From contig NZ_SWMU01000001.1 in the NCBI RefSeq assembly GCF_006120725.1, positions 124,001-188,000 of the forward strand: a stretch of DNA of 64,000 nt. Reading direction: 5' to 3'. This stretch comes from Mesohalobacter halotolerans. Lineage in GTDB: Bacteria; Bacteroidota; Bacteroidia; Flavobacteriales; Flavobacteriaceae. Position numbers and translations under genes: made by a program. Under the pieces are notes generated by a model. It did no database searches, was not told the DNA's origin, and saw only the letters and a list, made by a program, of their open reading frames with translations. Each line of letters starts with the position of its first letter. Position 1 is the first letter of the stretch. Below are positions 18,630 through 27,166 of this stretch, one piece after another.

Positions 18630-19880
18630 TTATTTTTTAACTATCTTAAATGTTTTTGTGCTATCATTAATTTGCACCTGGGCTAGATACACCCCACTTG
18701 ATAGATTATTTAAGTCTACGCTTTCGTTTTGATTAGAAAGTTCTTGGCTTAAAACCTGTTGTCCAAGTAAGTTGTGTAAAGTAACTTGGTCAAAAGCTTG
18801 ATTTGCAGATAGGTTTAGTTTATTTTGAACATCTACAAAATAATTAAAATTAAAAGTTTCGAAATCTTCTGTTGAAAGTGTTTCATCAATAGAATATTCA
18901 AAAACGAGTAAAAAACCTGTAGTTCCACCTATTTGTGCAGGAGAACCAGTACTTTTAAATACTATATGATAATCACCAGATGTTGAAGGCACAAATTGAC
19001 CAGTTCCAGTTAAAGCCTGAGCTTCAACATCAGCGAAAGCACCATTCTGGCTGATATTAGTATCAGTAAATACAGATGTTCCACTGTTAGCGTCTGCAAC
19101 AGTATTACCTGAAGCAACTAAAACTTCTAAGTCTTCATTAGCTGCTGCACCATTTGCAGTATCAGCACCGTTGTAAGATACTGAAATATCATAAGTATTA
19201 CCAGCTGTCATAGTTAAAGCAGGTGAGAATAAATAATCTTCTTTTTGTGCATCATTAGTCCCATTAGTAGCAAAATATGAAGGTGTTAACGGCTGTAATT
19301 CTAATTCTTGTTGTATCCATGCCGTACCATTACCATCTTCATCTATTACAGTATAGCACCCAACAAAATCTACCGCATTGTCAAAGTCTTCAACATATGG
19401 AAAACTTGTTGTACAATTTGGTATATCTGTGCTTAAATTAAAATCAAAACCATTTGGGTTCCATCTGTTATCCCAGGCGATATAATAAGTAACTCCGGAT
19501 TCTGCTAGAAATTGAACCTCAGATAGAAAGTTACCGCCACCAATATCATCATTCCCTGCAACACAGGTTAAACTTCCACAAGAACCCGTATAAATATGAA
19601 CTCTGGTATCATTAGAATTCGTCATACCATCATTTTGAGGAAGATCAGTTGTAACAGTTACGACCTCATCCTGTGATGAGGTGTAAGAATACCATTCTCC
19701 AGCCGGATTTGTATCTACAGTTCCATTTAATGCACATATCGGAGATGGCACATCCGTACCATCAATTGTACCTACAGTCGTAATACCAGGCGTTACCGCT
19801 ACTGCACCAGCACAAGTGTCTTGTGCGTTTAAGCTGTAAGCCGTTAAAATCATAAAACATAAAAGTGTAATTTTCTTCAT
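18630..19880 (-). CDS. T9SS type A secreted protein
   Basis: 416 residues with a signal peptide (about 1-19), an N-terminal beta-rich domain starting DTCAGAVAVTPG (about 20-155, resembling pre-peptidase C-terminal folds with DTRVHIYTG), a second jelly-roll domain (about 157-330) and a C-terminal type A sorting domain (about 345-416, with LSSGVYLAQVQI and TFKIVKK). It is exported by T9SS and probably anchored by lipopolysaccharide. No catalytic motif is evident. It has its own terminator and is divergent from the polyprenyl synthase gene. Upstream, TATATTTAC on the minus strand resembles the Bacteroidota -7 box. Confidence 0.88.
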   Translation of the reverse strand: MKKITLLCFMILTAYSLNAQDTCAGAVAVTPGITTVGTIDGTDVPSPICALNGTVDTNPAGEWYSYTSSQDEVVTVTTDLPQNDGMTNSNDTRVHIYTGSCGSLTCVAGNDDIGGGNFLSEVQFLAESGVTYYIAWDNRWNPNGFDFNLSTDIPNCTTSFPYVEDFDNAVDFVGCYTVIDEDGNGTAWIQQELELQPLTPSYFATNGTNDAQKEDYLFSPALTMTAGNTYDISVSYNGADTANGAAANEDLEVLVASGNTVADANSGTSVFTDTNISQNGAFADVEAQALTGTGQFVPSTSGDYHIVFKSTGSPAQIGGTTGFLLVFEYSIDETLSTEDFETFNFNYFVDVQNKLNLSANQAFDQVTLHNLLGQQVLSQELSNQNESVDLNNLSSGVYLAQVQINDSTKTFKIVKK

Positions 19881-19978
19881 AATTGTCTTAATTTAAGATT
19901 AATAATATGTAAATATAAAAAAAATGAGAGCATAGGGAAAAATAATGTTTTAATTTTAGCATTTCAAAATTTATTCTA

Positions 19979-20956
19979 TTGAAAGTTGTCGCCCAAATAA
20001 AATCGCCCATTAGTCATGAAATGGAGTTGTTTGAAAAGAAGTTTTCGCTCTTCATGTCCTCTAAAGTGGCTTTACTCAATAAAATTACTCACTTTATTGT
20101 TAATCGTAAGGGGAAACAAATGCGACCTATGTTTGTATTTCTTGTGGCAAAAATGGTGTCTGATGGTGAAGTCAATGATCGGGTTTATCGCGGTGCCTCG
20201 GTCATAGAACTCATTCATACCGCTACATTGGTGCATGATGATGTAGTGGATGACTCCAATAGGCGTCGTGGGTTTTTCTCCTTGAATGCCCTTTGGAAAA
20301 ACAAAATTGCTGTCTTGGTCGGCGATTACTTGTTGTCAAAAGGTTTGCTTCTCTCTATTGACAATGACGATTTTGATTTGCTTAAAATCATATCGATAGC
20401 TGTTAGAGAAATGAGTGAAGGTGAACTCTTACAAATAGAAAAAGCCAGAAAACTGGATATTACCGAAGATATTTACTACGACATTATCCGTCAAAAAACA
20501 GCGACTTTAATTGCTGCGTGTTGTAGTCTTGGTGCGGCTGCCGTCAAACCGGATTCAGAACACGTCGAAAACATGAGAAAATTTGGGGAACTCATCGGTA
20601 TGGCCTTTCAGATCAAAGACGATTTATTTGACTATGGCGAACGCAAAATCGGTAAACCCACTGGTATTGACATCAAAGAGCAAAAAATGACTTTGCCCTT
20701 AATTTACGTCCTTAATCATGCTGAACCAAAGGACAAAAAATGGCTCATCAATTCAGTTAAAAATCACAATAAAGACAAAAAAAGAATTAACCAAGTTATA
20801 GATTTTGTAAAATCTCATGGTGGGTTAGACTATGCCGTTAAGCAAATGAAGGTCTATCAAAAAGAGGCGCTTAAAATTCTCGAAAACTATCCTGAGTCTG
20901 AATATAAGTCTTCACTTATGGATATGGTAGATTATGTGATTGAACGGGAAAAGTAA
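19979..20956 (+). CDS. Polyprenyl diphosphate synthase (TTG start)
   Basis: 325 residues of the trans-isoprenyl diphosphate synthase family. The first aspartate-rich motif is HDDVVDDS, the second is IKDDLFDY, and GKQMRP is the isopentenyl diphosphate-binding segment. It makes the long side chain of menaquinone or undecaprenyl-type carriers in the cytoplasm. The start is TTG at 19979: the first residues, MKVVAQIKSPISHEMELF, match the usual beginning of flavobacterial homologues, and the next ATG (20021) would remove that conserved segment. It is convergent with DUF4286. The call of octaprenyl-type length is inferred from family and not directly visible. Confidence 0.9.
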   Translation: MKVVAQIKSPISHEMELFEKKFSLFMSSKVALLNKITHFIVNRKGKQMRPMFVFLVAKMVSDGEVNDRVYRGASVIELIHTATLVHDDVVDDSNRRRGFFSLNALWKNKIAVLVGDYLLSKGLLLSIDNDDFDLLKIISIAVREMSEGELLQIEKARKLDITEDIYYDIIRQKTATLIAACCSLGAAAVKPDSEHVENMRKFGELIGMAFQIKDDLFDYGERKIGKPTGIDIKEQKMTLPLIYVLNHAEPKDKKWLINSVKNHNKDKKRINQVIDFVKSHGGLDYAVKQMKVYQKEALKILENYPESEYKSSLMDMVDYVIEREK

Positions 20957-20987
20957 AGCATTTTTACTATTTGTGTACTTAATAGTT

Positions 20988-21296
20988 TTAAGCCTTTTCA
21001 CCAATGACTCGCATCGGCGTTTGAAAAAACAAAACTTTACCACTGTAAGCTCTTACCCATTGTTCAATAGTTTGATTATGAAATTTTTGAAATTGCGTCA
21101 GGTGTGCTTTTGTACTGTAAAATAATTGAAGGCTAAATGTTTTCCCAGATTGATCCTGACTAAGAACTTCAGTTAATATCGCTTTTTCAATTAAGCCAGT
21201 GTCCAGCAGATCAGAAATTAAATTGAATTCAATTTCCTTTACACACTGATCTACCAGTTTAAGCTCAATATTGAAGGTCGTATTGAAAATATACAT
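20988..21296 (-). CDS. DUF4286 family protein
   Basis: 102 residues starting MYIFNTTFNIELKL with a ferredoxin-like alternation of strands and helices, recognisable as the DUF4286 family common in Bacteroidota. The function is unknown. Its ATG overlaps the stop codon of the upstream TPR gene by one base (TAATG), so the two are probably translationally coupled. It is convergent with the polyprenyl synthase gene, with 31 bp between the stops. Confidence 0.8.
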   Translation of the reverse strand: MYIFNTTFNIELKLVDQCVKEIEFNLISDLLDTGLIEKAILTEVLSQDQSGKTFSLQLFYSTKAHLTQFQKFHNQTIEQWVRAYSGKVLFFQTPMRVIGEKA

Positions 21297-23089
21297 TATT
21301 GTAAGTTTTGATCGCCTCTGATTTTACGGTACAATTTTCGAGCTTCTGTAAAATATATACTGTCTTGATAGTTAAAAATTAAAGTCTCAAGATTTTTTTG
21401 AGCATCTTCAGTTAAATTGAGCTTATCGTATTGAATATTTGCCATTGAAAACAATGCATTATCTACCAAAAAACTATCTGAATGCTCATTCACTAATTTG
21501 TCATATTGTTCTACAGCACGCTGATATTTTTGTTGTTTTTCAAAAATTTGAGCTTTTTTAAAATGGGCTTGATCTAAGAGGTGAAAATTATCTGTGTTTT
21601 GTATAACTTCATCGAGTTGTTCAAGGGCTTGATTAAGTTTGTTTTGATAAGTTAACAAATCAACTTTTGCAATGGCTTTTAAGGCTTGTTGAGTAGAATC
21701 AATTTCAGATTTTCCATCTTTTATAAATCTAGACATTTCCAGTGCATCATTTGCAATGGTTTGTGTTGTCGCTTTTTTAAGGACTTTAAGTTGCGTGAGT
21801 GCCCAATCAAAATCTCCTTTGTAATAGCTTGTCATGGCGGTTTTGTATTTTGCCTCTTGAGCTAAAGTCGTATTTTTGACTTGTTTGCTTACTAAACTGT
21901 ATTTGATAAGTGCCCGATTATACTGTTCTTGCGCGACTAATACGTCAGCCATAAGCATTTGAGTTTTGGCCTGCTGAAATCTATTAAGGTCATAAGTTAA
22001 AGACTGCTCTAAAATTTTCAAGGCTTCTTCTTTGTCATCAATTGTAAAAGCTTTAAACGCTGCATAACTTAATTGAAGGTCGATAGTCTGATTACTGTAG
22101 CCAAAAAGTTCAAAGTAAGATTTAAAGTTATTATCAATCTCAGATTTGTCTCTGCCCTGTAATATTTGAATATCCATTAAATTCTCAACCGCTTTGAGTT
22201 TTATGTTTAAATTTGGGGTTGCTTCATAAATAAATGTGTAAACTTTTAAGGCTTCATCAAAGCTTTTGGCGTTTTTAGCAACTTCCCCTAAGCTAAATAA
22301 GCGGTTAAAAGTCTGGTCTTGAGTCCTTTTGTAAATGGCCTTTTCTTGAGCAAAGGCTTTGTTAAATGAATTTTCTTGTATAAAAGTCCAACTCAAAATT
22401 TGGTTATATATCACATTTTGAGATTGTTGTAAGCGTTTTATAAGTAAGCGCTTGAGAGTGACGTTGCTTTCATTTTGTGGATTACTGTCAATATATGAAC
22501 TAAAGTTACGTTGTATCACGTTGAGGTATTTCTCATTTTGCAGAATCAAATCTAAGTAGCTTTCAAACATTTTTTCTTCATTACCATTTTCACCATAAAG
22601 TCTTGCCAATTGAATGTTGTAATTTATTCTAGGTTCATGAGCTTTTGCAATTTCATAAGTTTTGATGGCTAAGTCTAAAAGGTTATGCTTTTGAAAAGTC
22701 TGTCCGGTAGTGTATGCAAAAACAGATCTTTTTTTGACGATGTCAATAGCTTTATCATACCATATATTTGCTTTTAAACTATCGCCTTCTAGTTGAAAGA
22801 CATAGCCTAATTCGACCATGAGGTTAGGATATCTATTAGATGATGCTATATGGTTTTTTAAAAGTTTTTGGGCGTTTTCATATTCTTGAAGTTGAACGTG
22901 AACATTAACCAAACCGAGGAGGTAATCTTGTTTTCTAGAATTTTTATAATATAATTTTTCATATATGCTTTTGGCCTTTTCGTATTCGCCTTGGTCTACG
23001 TAATTCATTGCAAGGCTTATGCTTTGGGCATGAGACATAGATGCCAGTAGGAGCAAAATTATGATAGCAGTAAATTTAAAATACCTCAT
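21296..23089 (-). CDS. Periplasmic/outer-membrane TPR repeat protein
   Basis: About 597 residues with a signal peptide (MRYFKFTAIIILLLLASMSHAQ) and tetratricopeptide repeats along nearly the whole length, clearest at about 25-190 and 480-590 (for example KYQRAVEQYDKLV and QYNRALIKYSLVS). I place the start at the second Met (23089), because signal peptides do not usually carry the extra MFICVS; the longer frame begins at 23107. It is translationally coupled to DUF4286. The family is often found near envelope or secretion systems as a scaffold; no enzymatic motif is seen. Confidence 0.82.
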   Translation of the reverse strand: MRYFKFTAIIILLLLASMSHAQSISLAMNYVDQGEYEKAKSIYEKLYYKNSRKQDYLLGLVNVHVQLQEYENAQKLLKNHIASSNRYPNLMVELGYVFQLEGDSLKANIWYDKAIDIVKKRSVFAYTTGQTFQKHNLLDLAIKTYEIAKAHEPRINYNIQLARLYGENGNEEKMFESYLDLILQNEKYLNVIQRNFSSYIDSNPQNESNVTLKRLLIKRLQQSQNVIYNQILSWTFIQENSFNKAFAQEKAIYKRTQDQTFNRLFSLGEVAKNAKSFDEALKVYTFIYEATPNLNIKLKAVENLMDIQILQGRDKSEIDNNFKSYFELFGYSNQTIDLQLSYAAFKAFTIDDKEEALKILEQSLTYDLNRFQQAKTQMLMADVLVAQEQYNRALIKYSLVSKQVKNTTLAQEAKYKTAMTSYYKGDFDWALTQLKVLKKATTQTIANDALEMSRFIKDGKSEIDSTQQALKAIAKVDLLTYQNKLNQALEQLDEVIQNTDNFHLLDQAHFKKAQIFEKQQKYQRAVEQYDKLVNEHSDSFLVDNALFSMANIQYDKLNLTEDAQKNLETLIFNYQDSIYFTEARKLYRKIRGDQNLQ

Positions 23090-23293
23090 ACTAACACAAA
23101 TAAACAAAATTTAACTTTTAGATGAGCTGGATTTAAGAATAGCTTAGTGATATAAATTAAAATTTGTGATGTACGTCTCTGTTTTCTTTGGCTTAGGGAT
23201 TGCAGTTCGAAAAGTTCACCAACCAGTTAAATGAATTTGAATATTTTTACAGAAAGCCCGCAGATGCCAGTTTGGAGCAGCTGAAGCCCCAAA

Positions 23294-24184
23294 TTAACCA
23301 ACAGATTTAGACTGCAAATATTTTTTGGGTGTCGTTCCAAATTTTTTCTTAAAAGCCGCTATAAAATGGCTCGCCGTACTATATCCCAAAGTCAAGCCTA
23401 TTTCGTTTACATTTTTATTGCCCTTTTCAAGGAGCTTTCTTGCATACTCCATTTTATGATTAAGAATGTAAGCGTATACCGTATTACCGTATATTTCTTT
23501 AAAACCTTCCTTGAGTTTTTTAAGACTTAAGTCTACTTCGTCAGCCAATTCTTTTAAGCTTGGTGGGTTGGCCATATGTTGAATTGCAATTTCTTTGGCC
23601 ATCTTTATTTTTCTCACATTATCTTCATCAATCAAAAAAGGACACTGTTCAATATTTGCAGCTTCCGGTTTATTAAAAAACAAACCTAAAAGTTCATAAA
23701 TTTTGGCTTTGAGATATATTTTTTCAACAGAAGGATGCAGGTTAAAATTTAGAATCTGACTCAACACAACAGCCATTGAGGCTGAAACTTGGTCTTCACT
23801 ATAATACTTTTTGTCACGGTTATCTTCAGTTAAAAAATCAATATAGTGTGTTGATGCACTGAAAAGTTCGTGTAGTTTTTTTAGTGAAATAAAAGCCGAA
23901 ACACCAGAAGATACTGGACTTAATTCTAAATTTACTGGCAGCCTTTGATTGGGATTATACAACAAAAGGCTTTTGTCTTCCTGAATGCTTAAGCTGTATT
24001 GTCCTTCATTAAAGCCAAAAGATATACTGCCTTTAAGACAAAAATGAAATTGAATATAACTTTCATCTATAGGATACTCAAATACCACTTTATCATCTGA
24101 AGGGTTTTGCAATCTTGCTAAAATCACATGAGGTTCGATTTCAAACACAGCTTCTGAACTTATAGCGTTATTTTTTGAATTCAT
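23294..24184 (-). CDS. AraC family transcriptional regulator
   Basis: 296 residues with an N-terminal cupin-like sensor part (about 10-165) and a C-terminal double helix-turn-helix of AraC/XylS type (about 190-290, with LADEVDLSLKKLKEGFKE and LGYSTASHFIAAFKKKFG). It is divergent from hemA across a 204-bp intergenic region, a pairing found in flavobacteria, which suggests it senses a signal linked to heme or iron and controls hemA and perhaps itself. That regulatory link is inferred from position. The start is consistent with the AT-rich leader upstream. Confidence 0.88.
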   Translation of the reverse strand: MNSKNNAISSEAVFEIEPHVILARLQNPSDDKVVFEYPIDESYIQFHFCLKGSISFGFNEGQYSLSIQEDKSLLLYNPNQRLPVNLELSPVSSGVSAFISLKKLHELFSASTHYIDFLTEDNRDKKYYSEDQVSASMAVVLSQILNFNLHPSVEKIYLKAKIYELLGLFFNKPEAANIEQCPFLIDEDNVRKIKMAKEIAIQHMANPPSLKELADEVDLSLKKLKEGFKEIYGNTVYAYILNHKMEYARKLLEKGNKNVNEIGLTLGYSTASHFIAAFKKKFGTTPKKYLQSKSVG

Positions 24185-24357
24185 TTCAATTTGTTTTAGT
24201 AATTTTTATTTAGAATTAATCTAAACAATTGCCTCTTAAACGGGTTTTATAGCTGTAAAAATACAATTTTAGGTTGATATTTATCAGTTTTTAAAGAAAT
24301 TCACGATAAACGATACAAATAGGACTTTTATCGTTATTTTTAAAAATGCTTATGTCT

Positions 24358-24365
24358 TAATTTTG
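24358..24365 (+). promoter_or_regulatory. Candidate -7 box for hemA
   Basis: TAATTTTG matches the Bacteroidota -7 consensus TAnnTTTG and would place the transcription start near 24372, 17 bp before the hemA ATG. No clear TTG -33 element is visible, which would fit activation by the divergently encoded AraC protein; that part is inference. Confidence 0.5.
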
Positions 24366-24388
24366 TAAAGCAATTTTTTGTTTGATCA

Positions 24389-25648
24389 ATGATAGAATAC
24401 AAAGTTTCAAAATATCCACACTTTTGTGTGATTGGGCTAAATTACGAAAAGGCTGATGCGAAGACAAGAGGATTATTTAGTCTAAACCAAAGTCAAAAAT
24501 CGGCATTACTCGAAGACGCTAAATCTCAAGATTTAGACAGCGTTATGGTGGTGTCGACTTGTAATAGAACAGAGGTTTACGGCTTTGCAAGCCAAGTAGA
24601 AACGCTTATAAATTTGCTATGCAAACACTCAAATGGTGATACAATCACTTTTCAAGATGTAGGGTATACCTTAATCGACGACAGTGCTATCAATCATCTT
24701 TTTAGCGTTGCAGCAGGTCTTGATAGTCAAATTTTAGGTGATTTTGAAATTATCAGTCAAATCAAATCTTCGTTTAATCTCTCCAAAAAGAAACAAATAA
24801 GTAACGCATTTTTAGAACGCTTGGTGAATTCCTTAGTTCAAACCAGTCGAAAAATAAAAAATCAAACTCAAATTTCTTCAGGAATTACTTCAGTCTCTTT
24901 TGCCTCTGTACAGTACATACTAGATACTGTTGAACAAATATCTTCTAAAAATATTTTGCTATTTGGAACGGGTAAAATTGGTCGAAACACCTGTGAAAAT
25001 TTGGTCAAACATACCCAAAACAAAAACATTACCTTAGTTAATCGAACAAAAAATAAGGCAGAAAAAATTGCCGGAAAATTTAACTTGAATGTTAAAGATT
25101 TTTCAGAACTTCAAGCAGAAATTAGACAAACAGATGTGCTGATTGTGGCTACTGGTGCTCAACAACCCACCATTACAAAAGAATTGATTTATCCTAAAAA
25201 AGAATTGCTCATTTTAGACCTTTCAATACCAAAAAATGTTGCCGATGATGTTGCAGATTTGCACAATGTGAGTCTATTGCATTTAGACCATTTGTCTAGA
25301 ATGACCGATGAAACTCTAGAACGCAGAAAACAGTGTATTCCCAAAGCAAAAAATATTATTGAAGCGCAAAAAGAAGAGTTTTACGAATGGCTTCACACCC
25401 GTAAATTTGCGCCTACACTTCAAGCCATAAAGTCTAAATTGCAAACTTTGGCCGAAGATGAGATTGATTACCAATCTAAGAAAATAGAGGATTTTGACGC
25501 GCAACAAGCCGAAATTATTCAAGAGCGCATGATTCATAAAATCACCCGTCAGTTTGCTAGTCATCTGCGTTATGCCAACGGCACTACTGAGGAAGGCATA
25601 TCTTGGCTAGAAAAAATGTTTGATTTAGAAACTGAATCTTCATCTTAG
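24389..25648 (+). CDS. hemA: Glutamyl-tRNA reductase
   Basis: 419 residues. The catalytic-domain signature STCNRTEVYGF contains the nucleophile Cys58. The LDSQILGD stretch, the NADPH-binding Rossmann motif LLFGTGKIG (about 190-198) and the C-terminal helical dimerisation domain follow in the normal order, and length is normal. It reduces glutamyl-tRNA(Glu) to glutamate-1-semialdehyde, the first committed step of C5-pathway tetrapyrrole synthesis. It is divergent from an AraC regulator. HemJ, another heme-pathway protein, lies about 3 kb away on the other strand. Confidence 0.97.
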   Translation: MIEYKVSKYPHFCVIGLNYEKADAKTRGLFSLNQSQKSALLEDAKSQDLDSVMVVSTCNRTEVYGFASQVETLINLLCKHSNGDTITFQDVGYTLIDDSAINHLFSVAAGLDSQILGDFEIISQIKSSFNLSKKKQISNAFLERLVNSLVQTSRKIKNQTQISSGITSVSFASVQYILDTVEQISSKNILLFGTGKIGRNTCENLVKHTQNKNITLVNRTKNKAEKIAGKFNLNVKDFSELQAEIRQTDVLIVATGAQQPTITKELIYPKKELLILDLSIPKNVADDVADLHNVSLLHLDHLSRMTDETLERRKQCIPKAKNIIEAQKEEFYEWLHTRKFAPTLQAIKSKLQTLAEDEIDYQSKKIEDFDAQQAEIIQERMIHKITRQFASHLRYANGTTEEGISWLEKMFDLETESSS

Positions 25649-25663
25649 AAACCAATTACATTT

Positions 25664-26101
25664 CTATTTTAAGTATAAAGCTTTTTGCTTATAATCAATT
25701 ACAGCTTTACCCTCTTTGAGAATATCAGCTCCAATGATGCCATCAACTTCTGTAGCTTTATGGTTGAGGAGTGCTTCATTGACGTGACTAAGGTCAAAAA
25801 CTACAATATCGGCATCAGGTTCAAGCCAATCGCCAAGACTGAGTTTATTGTTTTCTGAAACATGTGTCATCATATTTGTTGCTCCGGCGCCAGCGGCTTT
25901 GACTTCACTTTCTCTGGCAAAGAGTTTAAAGAATTTCACCCGACTGAAGTCAACACAAGTGCTCGATGCTCCGGTATCTAATATAAATCGTCCTTCTACG
26001 TCGTTAATAAAAGCTTTAACTTCAAAATGATCGGTTTCTGTATAACGCAACTTTATGCGTTTAAAACCTTTTTTCAACATAAACTCTCGCAATGATGCCA
26101 T
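25664..26101 (-). CDS. Retropepsin-like aspartic protease
   Basis: 145 residues with a single aspartic-protease motif, LDTGASSTCVD (D42-T43-G44), and a downstream hydrophobic-hydrophobic-Gly element, IIGADIL (about 122-128), as in retropepsins. This is the size of one lobe, so it should act as a homodimer. No signal peptide is seen, so it may be cytoplasmic. It is convergent with hemA, with 15 bp between the stops. Substrates of this bacterial family are not known. Confidence 0.82.
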   Translation of the reverse strand: MASLREFMLKKGFKRIKLRYTETDHFEVKAFINDVEGRFILDTGASSTCVDFSRVKFFKLFARESEVKAAGAGATNMMTHVSENNKLSLGDWLEPDADIVVFDLSHVNEALLNHKATEVDGIIGADILKEGKAVIDYKQKALYLK

Positions 26102-26170
26102 CTGTTTTTGGGCAAATATACACCAGTATTAAAATATAAAACCCTAGACTTTTGTTTAAATCTTTACAAT

Positions 26171-26281
26171 TTGGGCGTTCCCCTGACGAGAGCAAGCTCT
26201 GTCAGGGTCGGGCTTTACGTTCCAATTCCTCGTCGCTCCACTTTGTCGCTCCTGCGGGATTTCCACTGCAATCCCTAACGC
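26171..26281. repeat. Dispersed flavobacterial intergenic repeat with hairpin
   Basis: Sequence from TTGGGCGTTC to CAATCCCTAACGC, of a kind seen at many intergenic sites in Flavobacteriaceae (recognised from memory, not searched). It contains a strong hairpin at 26181-26207 (CCCTGAC with GTCAGGG and an inner AGAGC with GCTCT). A 14-bp opposite-orientation match (TTAGGGATTGCAGT) lies at 23193-23206. Confidence 0.65.
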
Positions 26282-26302
26282 GAACATCACTCATCTAAAG
26301 TC

Positions 26303-26335
26303 AGACCTCACAAGTCTGTGAGACTTGTGAGGTCT
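26303..26335. repeat. Perfect 15-bp inverted repeat, sister of 3137-3169
   Basis: AGACCTCACAAGTCT, loop GTG, then the exact reverse complement. The outer ten bases of the arm are the same as in the element at 3137-3169 and the inner five differ by compensating changes, so pairing is kept. It lies 48 bp past the stop codon of the enoyl-CoA hydratase gene. Confidence 0.85.
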
Positions 26336-26383
26336 TAGAAACTGTAAGGCCTTGAAGCCTAGAAGTAATATTTGAAACCCAAA

Positions 26384-27166
26384 TTATTTTCCAGGAAAAT
26401 CAGGCTTGCGTTTCTTTAAAAACGCTTGTGTGCCTTCTTTAAAATCTTCGGTGCCAAAAGCTTTACCAAAGGCTTTGATTTCTGTTGCATAACCATCCTT
26501 ATTATATGAAAACCCGGCATTTACCGCTTCAACTGCAGATGTGATAGCCACTATAGAATTTTTTGAAATCTTGTTTGCTATCCTTTGAGTTTGATCTAAT
26601 AAGTCTTCGGGTGCAAATACATGGTTGACTAAACCGAGACGGTGAGCTTCATCTGCATTTATCATCCCCGCAGTCATAATCATTTCCATAGCTTTGCCTT
26701 TTCCGACCAACTGTGCTAAACGCTGCGTTCCACCATAACCGGGAATGACCCCAAGAGATGTTTCAGGTAAACCCATTTTGGCATTAGTTGACGCTGTTCT
26801 AAAATGGGCTGCCATGGCCAATTCTAAACCACCACCAAGTGCAAATCCATTTATTGCAGCTATCACCGGTTTAGGGAAGTTTTCTACGATATTAAATAAT
26901 TTCTTTTGCCCATTGGCTGCAAGCGCTTCTCCTTCTTCAACCGAATAATCTGCAAATTCGGCAATATCTGCACCAGCCACAAAAGCTTTTTCTCCAGCTC
27001 CTGTCAATATAGTTACAGCGACTTGGTCGTCGTCTTGAATTTCCAACAAGGCTTTGTGAAGTTCTTGAATGGTATCGCGATTTAAAGCATTAAGTTTTTT
27101 GGGCCGGTTTATACGTAAAATTGCAGTCAGGTCTTCATAGTTTAATGTAATGTTTTGATAACTCAT
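26384..27166 (-). CDS. Enoyl-CoA hydratase/isomerase family protein
   Basis: 260 residues of the crotonase fold. The oxyanion-hole segments are AGADIAEF (about 64-71) and the GFALGGGLELAMA motif, with the two expected catalytic glutamates E115 and E135 (GLPETSLGVIPG). With both glutamates present it is best called a hydratase acting on short-chain 2-enoyl-CoA in fatty- or amino-acid degradation. The start overlaps the end of the sensor kinase gene by 4 bp. The CoA-transferase genes nearby support a catabolic setting. Confidence 0.9.
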   Translation of the reverse strand: MSYQNITLNYEDLTAILRINRPKKLNALNRDTIQELHKALLEIQDDDQVAVTILTGAGEKAFVAGADIAEFADYSVEEGEALAANGQKKLFNIVENFPKPVIAAINGFALGGGLELAMAAHFRTASTNAKMGLPETSLGVIPGYGGTQRLAQLVGKGKAMEMIMTAGMINADEAHRLGLVNHVFAPEDLLDQTQRIANKISKNSIVAITSAVEAVNAGFSYNKDGYATEIKAFGKAFGTEDFKEGTQAFLKKRKPDFPGK

